Assembly (NCBI GenBank): GCA_963921425.1
Contig: OY992840.1
Location: 18,826,621 to 18,890,620 of the forward strand
Reading direction: 5' to 3'
Length of the DNA: 64,000 bases
DNA from: Dryas octopetala
Taxonomy: Eukaryota; Streptophyta; Magnoliopsida; Rosales; Rosaceae
Positions within the stretch are counted from its first letter, which is position 1. Every line of letters begins with the position of its first letter. A program made the translations under genes and the position numbers. The notes under the pieces are model-generated. The model saw nothing but the letters and a program-made list of their open reading frames with translations, was not told where the DNA came from and made no database searches. Of the stretch, positions 12,739 to 24,346 are shown piece after piece.

Positions 12739-13998
12739 ATGAGAACACCTTGTTGCGAAAAGAAAAAGATGAATAAAGGAGCATGGTCGAAGCAAGAAGA
12801 CCAGAAACTCACAGAATATATTCAGAAACATGGCGAAGGCAGCTGGCGCTCGCTTCCCATGGCTGCAGGTAATGCATGATGTCTTAATTATTTACAAATT
12901 TACAATCAACCAAAAACATCACGCACAAGTGCACAACACATGCAGTTCTTTAATCTTGCATGTAGTCATTGCTTGAAAAAAATGGTGTGTATTAATATTA
13001 TTGCATTAATTAATTAATTAATCAATTAATTATTGAATATTGGTGCAGGGTTGCTTCGTTGTGGAAAAAGTTGCAGATTAAGATGGATAAATTACCTTAG
13101 GCCAGACCTCAAACGTGGCAACTTTGGTGAAGATGAAGAGGACCTCATCATCAAACTCCATGCACTTCTTGGAAACAGGTACTGCGCTCTACTGCGCCAT
13201 CTTTTCTTTTATCTTATATATACCTTGTATAGTACTATCTATCTATTTAGTTTTTCTGAAAATTCCAGCAACATGCATAAGATAAAGGAATATTTTGGTA
13301 AAATGAAAATTATAAATTATTTTTAAACATTTCATTTGAACTTATGCATTGGCCTCGAATATTCTGAATAAATTGCAGCAAAAAGAACCAAATACCAAAT
13401 ATAAATTATTTTTTTTCTCTGAGAATCCCCTATATATATAGCTAGCCAACGGCTAAAGCCACAAGCAATTGATCATATAATGCATGTTTTTGCTGCATAT
13501 ATAAATTCCTATTGCTGGTTTAAAAATGTAATACTAATACTAGTAGTTGCTAGCTAGCAAACTAGGTTTGTCTTTTTCAGTCACTAATTGATAATTAATT
13601 AAAATTAATTACCAAAACTATATATGTATTGATCATAGTTACTTTTAAAATTGAAATATAGGTGGTCATTAATCGCTGGAAGATTGCCGGGGCGGACTGA
13701 CAATGAAGTGAAGAATTACTGGAACACTCATCTAAGGAGAAAGCTAATACAGAGGGGAATTGACCCAAGTAACCATCGGATAGGACACATTGGCGTTACC
13801 AAATCATTTGGCTCCGGCAGGAATAATAATATTAATCATCCATGTAAACCTGAAATTTCTGAGGGGGATAACAAAGACTCGGATCCATTGTTGGATTCTA
13901 CAAGTGGCCCCGAAAGCAACACAAGCTGTAGTGCTTTGCCTGACCTGAATCTTGAGCTCACCATAGGCCTTCCAACTTTACTTGATCAAAAGTACTGA
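12739..13998 (+). CDS. R2R3-MYB repressor-type transcription factor, copy 2
   Basis: Three exons: 12739-12868, 13049-13178 and 13662-13998, totalling 597 nt (198 residues). Exons 1 and 2 are 130 nt each, exactly as in the neighbour. It starts [22 protein letters not shown]2 and R3 are complete, with the bHLH-binding signature in R3 ([20 protein letters not shown]). After R3 comes [14 protein letters not shown], the C1 motif of subgroup 4 MYBs, and near the end [13 protein letters not shown], the C2/EAR repression motif. The expected role is repression of flavonoid genes through MBW complexes in the nucleus. Introns are GT-AG. The first exon (43 codons) is short but its ATG and donor are clear. 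Of the two copies this keeps the more complete motif set. Confidence 0.92.
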
Positions 13999-16900
13999 TC
14001 AAACATTTTAATTACATGTCTAATTGGTTCAGATCTATTCCTTAATTAGTACTGGGAAAGATATGGATTGTCATAGCTAGCTAGCAATTAAGTCACTTGT
14101 AAAAATTAATGCTTACATTTGCATTAATAAGGTGAGATATATAGTTCAAATAGATAGCTTTTTCATGCTAATTAGATAGGAGAAATACGTACAGAATTAG
14201 AATTAAAAATTGGGTTCTGATTAGTTTATGTGTAAATGGTGACTGGAGAGAAATTGAATCTAATTAATTAGTCACACAATGTGCTGATCTCGATGAGGCG
14301 CAGAGAAAAATTCCGTCCCCAAGTAGTTTATGCAAATTAATTATGCTTAATAATTGAGTTTTTTTGTCCCCAGAACCTGTGAATCTGCAACAGGACCAAT
14401 GTGCAAGGCAGTAAGAAAATGCATAAATGGTGGTGAACCAATATTATTAATGTGCATGGTGTGTGCGTGTGTGTACGAATGTATGAACTAGTATCATTTC
14501 ATGAATTACAAACATTATATATTTTTGTCAGGTGGAGATTTGCAGCTACATTTTCAAATTAAGTAGGGAGAATATTATAATCGATCATATATATACATAC
14601 GGTAGAGAATTGTTATTTTGTTTTTCATGAGAAAGTGGTAACTGGGTAAGTAGGCAATATTGATCGAGCAGGGGATTTTATATAATTATTTATAAAAAGC
14701 AATCTATCGCCCTTTTTATTCTGACAAGTGGAAGTTCAGTTAGCTTATATAGCAGGTAGCAAGATAAGGCAGAAATGAATGCATGTGACCAAGAATATTC
14801 CTATTCTGGCCGGAGTTAATTTACTCGCGAAACAGTTACGGATAAAGACTTGCTAACTGATGAAAATCTAAGTTAAGATAGATTCTATCTGAAACCACAG
14901 GCTGGATGAGAAAGCTCACTGATGAAAATCTAAGTTCAGATTCCATCTGAAATTATAAACAGATTAAGAGCTATACATCTAAGGGACGGTTCTGGCCGGG
15001 GGAAGCTAAGTGAGGAATTGAATCTGCTTCCAACTTCTCAAATTTTATGATCCTTTTTAGTGTTAATTAGTCCCAAACTTATGCAATGATTTGTAAGTAC
15101 TTGGTAAAAAGAGTTACGTCAATGTACATAGAGGATCAAAAGTCTTATTTTTAATTTTTTATTAAGTGTTCACCTAATTGCTCCCAAATTTTCATAACCG
15201 GCCCAGATAATAGTCAACGAACATAAATAGAAGGGCTGCAATGTAATTTATTATCCTATTTTGGGTATAATAACCAACACGTACTGATAATGACCTTTAA
15301 ACTACAACTTGTCTAAGTTCTTTTTAGTTTTTTTCTTTTTAAAGTGATATTAGGTTAATAAGGAGTATATATGACATTTTTTCTTTTCTATTTTCATAAC
15401 TTGACAGGTAGTTTAACTTTTTCAAATTCAAAAATTTAGCATGGCTTGAATGTTTTGGTGAACATGTCTCCTTTTCGCCCACCCACATGTATATATTAAT
15501 CCAATTGAAATTAACCACCATTCCAAGTCAACCAGTGCAATAATAAACCTATAGTTATGTAGGAATAAATTTAAGGAAAAAGATTGTGCTTTATCGATCA
15601 GGATGCTAATTATAATTAATTAGATTTTAGAAGAACCTTTTTACCTATAAGTACTTGATCACTCATCGATCAAAAAGCCCATGATCTGAAAAGATCATGA
15701 TCATATATATGATTACTACCATATTTCTTATTTTGCATTAAATAAAGGTTTAATTAAGTCTTCAAAAAATTATATTACCAAAGAGAGAAGTCATAGATAT
15801 ATCTTTGGGGAGCGCTAGAGTGTCCTAATATTTGGTGCCCTAATGGTGCCCTAATGACAAGGCATTGTTACATAATTTTTGCAAAGACAATTTTAACCTC
15901 TCTTAAAATTTTGCAATTATTATTCATCTCACAAAAACAATTAAAAAATATTTATCCCTAAGTTTAAGGATGGATTCTATTTGAAGCCAATAGCTTCCCG
16001 AACTTATCTAGCCTTTTCAATTGCATCCAACCAAATTAAGATCCAATGGCTAAAAAGTATTTTTATTTATTATAATATATTAACAATGATAATGACATTT
16101 TTTATTGAGTTTCTTTTAGTGCTTTCTTCATCTCCTTCCCTGCAAATTAAACCACTCATGGAGGTCTAGTATATTTAAAAAAAAAAAAAAAAAGCCACTC
16201 ATAGAGGGCTTAACAACTTTGACTTGAAATCTCAAAAAATTAAAACTTTAAAAGTTTAAAACTTGGAATCTCATTCAAATCCCAAATTTGGCAGAAAAAA
16301 ATTAAAAACCCATTGCTCAATTTGAACAATTGTGGTTCTCCTAGCTAGTTTCGATTGGGTCACTGAACTATACATGCTTGAATTACTTCTAGTTCGTACG
16401 TATAACATTGATTCTGCTAATCAAATATATATTTTTTACGTTTACTTGTTGATTCATTTGAGTTGAGTTGCAAAGATATGAAAGAAGAAAAAAAACATTC
16501 ATTGATCAAGAATCCATTGTTGGACATAACTGGAGAGTTATCCTTGCAGCTAGAAGGAAATAACTTTGAATTATGGAGAAGATGCAATACAGATTTGTTA
16601 TTACTAAAGTAATAATTTTAAAAATTAGATTTTGGTTGGGTAATATAGTTTTTTAACAATAATTATATTAATATGATGTGGCAAAATAATTTTACCACAT
16701 CAGATTGAGGCACACAGATTTTGTTTCCTAATAGGACACAAAATCATTTTCCTATATCTTTATACTATTATAAAGCCAAAAGAAGAATTGGTGTTAATTT
16801 CAGGCTTCACCAAAAAATTGAATTGTCAAAAATACCCTTCATTCAAAAGAAGGGTAACATAAAAATTAACAACATAATAAATAATTAAGGGTATAGCTAT

Positions 16901-18143
16901 CAAATATAATCATTAAAATAAAATTTAGAAAATAAAAAAAGACACACCTCACCACCTTAAAATCTAGAGACCGGAGAGAGTGGTGGAAAGTTATTAAACA
17001 ACGAAAAAAAAATACAAAAACAAAATGTCAATTAACACATGAGAAGGGGCTAGTATAAATAAAATTAATAAAAACTCAAATTTTGAATAGTCACAAATTA
17101 ATTTGCAGTAAATTAATCAATTTATTAAATGTATATATTTATTAATATTATAAATTAAAACTATAAATTCATTCACTTCTATTATAATACGTAAATTAGT
17201 AAATATCAAATGTTATCCTAAAACATTTTTTTCATCCCACTTGTGAACATATTACATATAAAAGTTATTTAATTTGCTGGTTTATATATCACTTCTGCAG
17301 TCTAGTATAATAAAATTAATTCAGTCATTGAAGTTATCTTATTATTTGGGCGAGGACCCTAACTTAGCTTATAGTGTCAGCAATTAAATTTTAGTAGCTA
17401 GCTAGGGCAATTAAAAAGCTGCAACTCCTGCAAAAGCCAAGTGTACGTCCTGGCGGGTAAAATTTATATCTTCGTTGACAAATTGAAAAGGAGACAAATA
17501 GATTGTACGCAAAAGCCTGAATCACTAATTCACTATGGTTGGGGTGGTGGTGGTGGAGCAACAAAGCCAACAACTTACTAAAAAATATCTACTTTTAACG
17601 TTTGAGGGACATCCAAATCCACCCAACGTTTTCAGTCAGACATATCAACTACTCGTGATTTTGACAATCATGAAAAATAACTCATTAAAATGCCATCTCA
17701 GTTTCCAATCTTAATTATAATTATCTGCAACATCTGCAACACAAATCTTGCCGAAAATAACTTAATTAATTATTTAATTATTAATTACTTACAAGTAGAA
17801 GAAAAAATTTGTTAGGCACCAAGGAAGTTAATAAGAAAATTATTGTGTTTCTTGATGAGTTTAATTATAATCGATCAAATTATTGGTGGTTGTTGCATGC
17901 ATGTGATGATCGATACAGTTTGTACGTGTAAGTTTCTAGCTAGGCTTCTAGCTAGCTCTAAAGAGTAAGGAATATCATATACCTTGACCAAGCAGAAGGG
18001 GTATATGTATGCATGACTGCGTGTGGGCTACCTAGTAGTTCTATCTACCATTCAATATCATCAATTACATAACTTAATAAAATATCAAATTTAGGTAAAT
18101 TAAACTAGCTAGTGCGTAATACGTATTTTCATAATATTATTAT
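13999..18143. other. AT-rich intergenic DNA downstream of the MYB pair
   Basis: No coding exon is visible on either strand; the open frames are short and match nothing I know. A stretch at about 15805-16745 begins and ends with related inverted words (gtgtcctaata near 15822; taggacac near 16732) and may be a decayed TIR element. A Helitron-like piece follows at 16757-17053. Confidence 0.4.
16757..17053 (+). mobile_element. Possible short non-autonomous Helitron
   Basis: The left end TCTTTATACTATTATAAAGC follows an A and resembles plant Helitron 5' ends. The right end GGGGCTAG is followed by T, fitting CTRR/T. There are no terminal inverted repeats or target duplication, as expected for Helitrons. 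I could not make out a strong 3' hairpin, so the call is tentative. Confidence 0.35.
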
Positions 18144-19885
18144 GAGATTAATGATATTTTGTTCCACAGACTATTAAACTTGTATTAGTTTGGTTCTCAG
18201 ACTTTTAATTTAGAAAATTAAGAACTCTATCATTTTCAATTTTGTCAATTGAGGTTATTCTATCAATTTATACATTTTTCATCCAAATTTAGTGAAAAAT
18301 GAAAGAGGAAAAAATGGAGCATGAGGAAAATGGTAAGATCTAAATGGAAGGGACCATTTTGCCCTAAAGAAGGACCCAACCTGATTGGTACATGGTGCTA
18401 TGCAAACGGAAATTAATTTGGATGAAAAATGTGTAAATTGACGGAATAACCTCAATTGGCAAAATTGAAAAAGTTAGGGTCCTTAATTTTTTAAAGAGCA
18501 AATTACACATAAGTACCTCAAGTATACTCTATATTTCAACTTAGTACTTCAAATTTAAAAATTTGCACGTCAGTACCTCAACTTTCATTTCATGACAACC
18601 ACATATCTCCGTTAGATTTTCCATCTAAGAGGTCGTTAATTGCCTAAGTGGCACACTGACGTGGCTTTCAAAAAGGCCACATAAACAAAAAAAAAAAAAC
18701 CAATAATTCAATTAAAAACAAACAAACAAACAAAAAATCAATAAAAAACCATAAAAAAAATCAATCAAAATCATGAACAAAAATCAACCCAAAAAATCCA
18801 CAACTCATTCTTCTTCTTCCCCACCCAGCAACCCCTTCTTATTCCCCACCTAACAGCCACCCCCCAAAACCCGAGCAACCCTCCTCCCTCCTAGTCACAC
18901 ACCCCGCCGCCGAACCACAACCCAAAACCACCACCCAAGACCCACACAAATCAACCCTCATCCCTCTATTGTGCTTCTGCAACTCAAAACCACAACCCGA
19001 GACCGACAAGTCACCACCCGAGACCCACCCCAACCCACAACCACCACCACCCGAAACCCACCCCAACCCTCCTCCCTCCTGGCCACACAAATCAACCCAA
19101 CACCCAAAACCCCAAAACCTAAGCAACCCTCCTCCCTCCCAGACCCTGTTGCTGAACCACAACCCAAACCACCCCAACCCACAACCACCACCCGAGACCC
19201 ACGCGAACCCTCCTTCCTCCCAGCCACACAAATCAACCCACCCCTCGAAACCCCAAAACTCGACAACCATCCTCCCTCCCAGACCCCGCTGCCGAACCAC
19301 AACCCAAACCACCCCAAACCCACAACCACCACCCCTCTTGGGTCTACTTTCGAACAATTTTCCGGGCAAGTGTAGGTAGAGGGAGGAAGCGGGAAGAGAC
19401 GAGAGAATGAGGGGGCGGCTGAGAGAGGGAGAGAAGAGAAAATCGGGGGGGAGGCTGAGAGAAAAAAAGAATCGAGGGGGGGGGCAATTGAGAGAGGAAG
19501 AGAAGTGAGAATGAGGGGGCGGCTGAGAAAGGCAGAGAAGAGAGAATCAGGGGTGGGGGCGGTTGAGAAAGGGAGATGAGAGAATAAATGTTTTTTTTTT
19601 TTTATAATTTAAATTTTTTGTCTATGTGGTATTTTTTAAAGTCACATCGATCAGTGTGCCACGTAGGCGGTTAACGGTCTCTCAGACGAAAAATCTAACG
19701 GAGGTATGCAGTTGTAACGAAATGAAAGTTGAGGTATTGACTTGCAACTTTTTGAACTTGAGGTACTAATTTGAAATATAGGGTAAACTTAAGATACCTA
19801 CGTGTAATTTGCTCTTTTTTAAATTAAAAGTCTTGGAACCAAACTGATAAGTGTAATAGTCTAGAAAAAAAATGATATTAATCCC
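18144..19885. mobile_element. Outer long-TIR (Mutator-like) element, interrupted by an inner one
   Basis: The left arm (18144 to about 18290) and the right arm (18415-18495 plus 19824-19885) are inverted copies of each other: gagattaat at the left end pairs with attaatccc at the right. The direct repeat taatattattat lies immediately outside both ends (18132-18143 and 19886-19897), a target-site duplication of at least 9 bases. Without the inner insertion the element is about 414 bp, a non-coding MULE-type MITE. Confidence 0.75.
18496..19814. mobile_element. Inner non-autonomous Mutator-like element with long TIRs
   Basis: It starts gagcaaattacac and ends gtaatttgctc. Roughly 200-base imperfect terminal inverted repeats occupy about 18496-18690 and 19600-19814. 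The perfect 9-base duplication TTTTTTAAA flanks it (18487-18495 and 19815-19823), typical of Mutator-like elements. The core changes from C-rich (about 18800-19375) to G/A-rich (about 19376-19590) on the plus strand. Long open frames in the core on both strands are low-complexity and not genes. It sits inside the outer element, so it is the younger of the two. Confidence 0.85.
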
Positions 19886-20138
19886 TAATATTATTATATA
19901 AATATGCTTAATTATCAGAAGCCTTTATATATCTATTCAATGTATTCTTTCTTCCTTTAATTTTAGAAAAGGTGATTCGAACTCAGAACTTTGATAGAAA
20001 GTGAATGCTTTTAACTATTAGAGCTACAAATTTTTACTATTTAATTTTTTTTAATATTTTCTTTTGAATCTTCTAATTAGTTTGAATCGATTTCATAATA
20101 TAATCTTTATTCTTCTCTCTATCAAACAAAAATAATAG

Positions 20139-21209
20139 AGTAAATTACAATTTAGTACCTCAACTTTACATGTTGTTTCAACTTAGTACCCCAATTTTGA
20201 AAACTTGCAAAAAAGTACCTCAACTTTCATTTTGTGTCAATTTAGTACCCAAATTTTGAAAACTTACAAAAAGGTACCTCAACTTTCATTTTGTGTCAAA
20301 ATAGTACCTCCGTTAGTTTTTCTGTCAAAGTTACAGGGGTATTTTCGTCTTTTCCTTAAATTTAAAAAATAATAATTTTTTTTAATAAAAAAATTTCTTA
20401 AAATTTCTTAAAATTTCATTAAAAAAATAAAAAAATTCCCTTCCCCCCGCCCAGCCCCGACCCACCTCCCTCCCCCCTGCCCACCCCTATCCCCCTCTCA
20501 TCCCCGGCCCACTCAGCCCTTCCCCTCCTCTCCTCTCCTCCTCCCCCACCCAGCCACCACTCCCCCACCCATCCCCTCCCCAGCCCAGCCCGCCCCCACC
20601 CAGCCAGCCCGCCCCTACCCAGCCAGCTCCCCAGCCCGCCCGCACCCCCTCACCCCAAGCCCAGCGCCGTCGCACCCTCCACCCCCTACCGCCGTTGCAC
20701 CCCCTCCCCTAAGCCCCAGCCCCGTCACACCCCCCAGCCCAGCCCGCCTCCACCTCGCACACCCCATTCCCCAACCCAGTGCCGACCCACCCCTTCCCCC
20801 TCACCCAAGCCTAACCCACCTCCCCCTATCACCCAGCCCCGACCCACCTCCCTCCCCCCCCGCCCTACCGAGCGCCGCCCCTCAATTTTAGTTGGGTGGG
20901 GGCGGGCTGGGGAAATTTTTTTTATTTTTTTATTTTATGAAATTTTAAGAAATTTTTTTATTCAAAAAAAAAATTTATTTTTAAAATTTAAGGAAAAGAC
21001 AAAAATACCCCTGCAACTTTGTCAGAAAAACTAACGGAGGTACTATTTTGACACAAAATGAAAGTTGAGGTACTTTTTTGTAAGTTTTCAAAGTTGGGGT
21101 ACTAAATTGACACAAAATGAAAGTTGAGGTACTTTTTTGCAAGTTTTTAAAGTTTGGGTACTAAGTTGAAACAACATGTAAAGTTGAGGTATTAAATTGT
21201 AATTTGCTA
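20139..21209. mobile_element. Long-TIR (Mutator-like) element with a C-rich core
   Basis: Terminal inverted repeats of about 230-260 bases: the left arm carries repeated 'agtacctcaactt' units from 20150 and the right arm the complementary 'aagttgaggtact' units up to 21190. Within each arm a roughly 60-base unit is repeated. The core at about 20440-20905 is almost pure C with C/T and C/A variants. No convincing target duplication was found. The arms resemble those of the 18496-19814 element (tacctcaactttcatttyrtg), so they are probably related families. Confidence 0.75.
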
Positions 21210-22451
21210 ATAAGGACAAACTATAACCGGGCCAACCCCAGTAAAGGGAAAAGGACAAATCAATTTCATACATCGCATCATCACGTGTGGTACTAAACAG
21301 TTATGGGCCAATCCAATGGCATTCAATAGGCTAGGCTTAGGCCTTAGGCCTTGATTAACTAAACTTTAGCCCAGGTCCAGTTGCTTTCTTAAATTTTAGG
21401 TACAAGGCTTGGTAAAGCGTTTGTCAAGTGAACAACCTCTTGCACTTTATATATGTTTGTTTCATTGTGTATTCGACCCAGAACTTAATTATCGATATAT
21501 CTTCTGCTACACATCAAGAAAAGCCTCGACTACATTACAATTTCAATGTAATCCGGTATATTATATATAGTTCGTCCATACCAGTTATGAAGTTAAATTA
21601 ACCCTTTAATTAATACAGTAGCATAGCAGAGAAGATCAGAGACTCATCTTATTCTTATAAATGTATTCTATATATTCTCTTCTATCTGTCTCCAATCTCA
21701 ATGGTAATATATTCAATGTAACTATGAGTCTCCGTTTGTTCTTCCTCTTTGAAAAATTTAATCTGGGATTTATAGTTGACATATATAAATGGAAAGTTAG
21801 TTGCCCTAATTTCTTGCTTAATTGGTTGGTTGAACTCCAAAAAAATTTCAATCTTCTTCATGTACAAGAAAATTTTGCTTTTTTTCTTAATTCATTTGTT
21901 TAAAATGCCCAATAAGGAAGTAATAATATGGAAGTTTCGAATGTTCGATCAGATGATTTTTTTGGTATTGATTTGTGCTAATCTTCTCATAATATGGCTA
22001 CTTAATAAGGTGACCATCCATTATTCAAGATGCATGGTACATACCGTTGAATTATCATCAAGCTATTTTGGACCTTTTGGTAGGTGGTAGCCAGCTAGCT
22101 TTATAGGGAGGCACTATATATAGTTCCAAGGAAATAGTGTTTAAAATAAGCAATATACACTTTTTTTTAATCGAGAATCGAACTTGAGACCCATTTCACA
22201 ATTAGAAAAAAAATATACACTAGACTAAGAGTTTAGTTGATAGAAACAATATATATTGGATTAATTAATTATATATGATGGGTCACTAACTAGATTAATC
22301 AATAGCTTAATTATGTGATTTGCTATTGTTATTACCAGGGCAGCAAGGCCTACACATAGAACATAGCTCGCTAGCCAAATCCTAGAAAATAAGAGAGGAG
22401 ACCTAGACATTAAGGCGGTATATATATATATATAGATATATATATATAATA

Positions 22452-22862
22452 CAGGGCCTTTCTAATAAGGGATCCCTCATTTAGTGTTAAATGAGGGATC
22501 ACCCTGTGTGGCCCAACCGAGTCGTTTTGTGTTAATCCAAACCGTCTATTTTTTACATCTTCATTGATAGATCATCTCTGCAAAAAATCAGCTAAATCGG
22601 AAATCGTTTAGCCGTTTGTTTAAGTGGTCAAAGTTTAAAACAAATGGACGAACAACAAATTCCTCTATAAACACCTAAACTTTGACCGCTTAATCGAACG
22701 AATAAACGATTTCCGATTTGGTTGATTTTTTGCAGGGATGATCTATCAATGGAGATGCAAAAAATGAACGGTTTGGATTAACACAAAACGACTCGTGTGG
22801 GCCCCACAAGATGATCCCTCATTTAACACTAAATGAGGGATCCCTTATTGAAAGGGCCCTGG
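22452..22862. mobile_element. Foldback MITE, about 410 bp
   Basis: The whole element is a near-perfect palindrome: cagggcctttctaataaggg at the left pairs with the complement of cccttattgaaagggccctg at the right, and the arms extend about 190 bases each with little loop. Inside each arm the 10-base word ctcatttagt is itself followed by its inverse. The AT-rich word tatataata lies on both sides (22443-22451 and 22863-22871), possibly the target duplication. It is non-coding. Confidence 0.8.
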
Positions 22863-24287
22863 TATATAATATATGTATATATAGCCTTATACTGATGAAC
22901 TATCCTTTCAATCTTGAAACCAAGTAACACTAGCTAGCTAGCTAAATATATAATCTTTTATGATTAATGAAGAGCTACAAAAGATATAGCTAGGCTGGAG
23001 AAAATCAGATCAATTAATGCAAGAGAGCAGATCGAGTACCTAGAAATCTGGACTACAAGCCCAATATATAGCTAGGGTACAGAAAATCATATATCATGAT
23101 TCAATCAAATTTGAAGTCTATTTATGAAATGTTCAAAAATTGAATACAATGACATTTTAAATCCAAGATTTAAGGAGGAAAACAAGATGTTTTCAAATAC
23201 AAAATATAATGTTGCAAAAAGGTTTTAACGTATGTGTTAAGGGCATTTATAAAATTCCGAATTTTTAAGTACTCATGAAGGCTTGAAATGGAAATTGGGT
23301 GAGGCAAAAGGTAAATCACATGAGTTTTTATGGAAAAAAAAAGAGTTTGAAGGGGTTTTGTCAAATTTACTATATTATTAATGAGAAAGGTAGGGTTGGT
23401 CGTATATATGGAGGGTAGGTAGGACAAAATATAACCGTACTTAAAAATAATAATTATAATTAAATTTACTCTTCAACACCCACAGGACACACCTATGGGA
23501 TCCCATCTACCCTCAAGCCTCAAGCTAGCTTAATTAATTTGGTTCATTGATCAGTCATCACCCCCCACCCTCCTCATATATCCCATTCTCAAACACAAAC
23601 ACAACAAAAACAGACACATGCACACACCTGAAGGTCAATGTTAACAGGACTAGTCTGGTAGCTAGATAGGTACGTAACACATGCTGACATGCATTATATA
23701 TCTATTTATCTTTCACCGGCCGGCCGGTATATATAAAAAGGCAAGTGTGGACAACCCAATCCAGACCATCGATATCTCAAGTCTCCTAGCTTGCAGTCCT
23801 TTTAAATATATCGACCTGTCTTCATTACCATGATCTGCGTCTTCTCTTCAATTTCCTGATCGAATGAATAGCTTGAGTTGGAATACATCATTCTTGTTGA
23901 TGCAAAGTATGTATATATCGGTGAGTGATTTCCATGCTAACCTTGTCAACTGAACAGTCTCTTGCACTTTATATCTTTATCTCGTTGTCTGTTCGACCTT
24001 GATTAACTTCTATACATATATAGTACATATTCTCCATACATATATATTGCGCCGGTTCTAATAAAGCACACTTTTGTTTTTAATTTAATCATAATAATTC
24101 GAAGCAAGTCAAATTAAGAAAATAAATGATTTAAGGATCAATCAATCAAGGTCAAACAGGCAACAAAGTTGAGGTATTAGTGAGAACTGTTTGTTTGACG
24201 GGGCTTTGTATGGACATCAACCTCCTCATCATCCTCGTCGGTCGATCGGGCACAAGCAACTGGTCCCACGCAGATATGTCGTTTCAT

Positions 24288-24346
<59 letters not shown>

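Noticed and set aside
18839-19379. Overlapping open frames of 120-176 codons on both strands
   Set aside because: They lie in the C-rich/G-rich core of a transposon, encode only low-complexity Gly/Trp or Pro/Thr strings, and are open in several frames at once because of base composition.
20487-20675. Gly/Trp-rich open frame
   Set aside because: Composition artefact of the C-rich element core.
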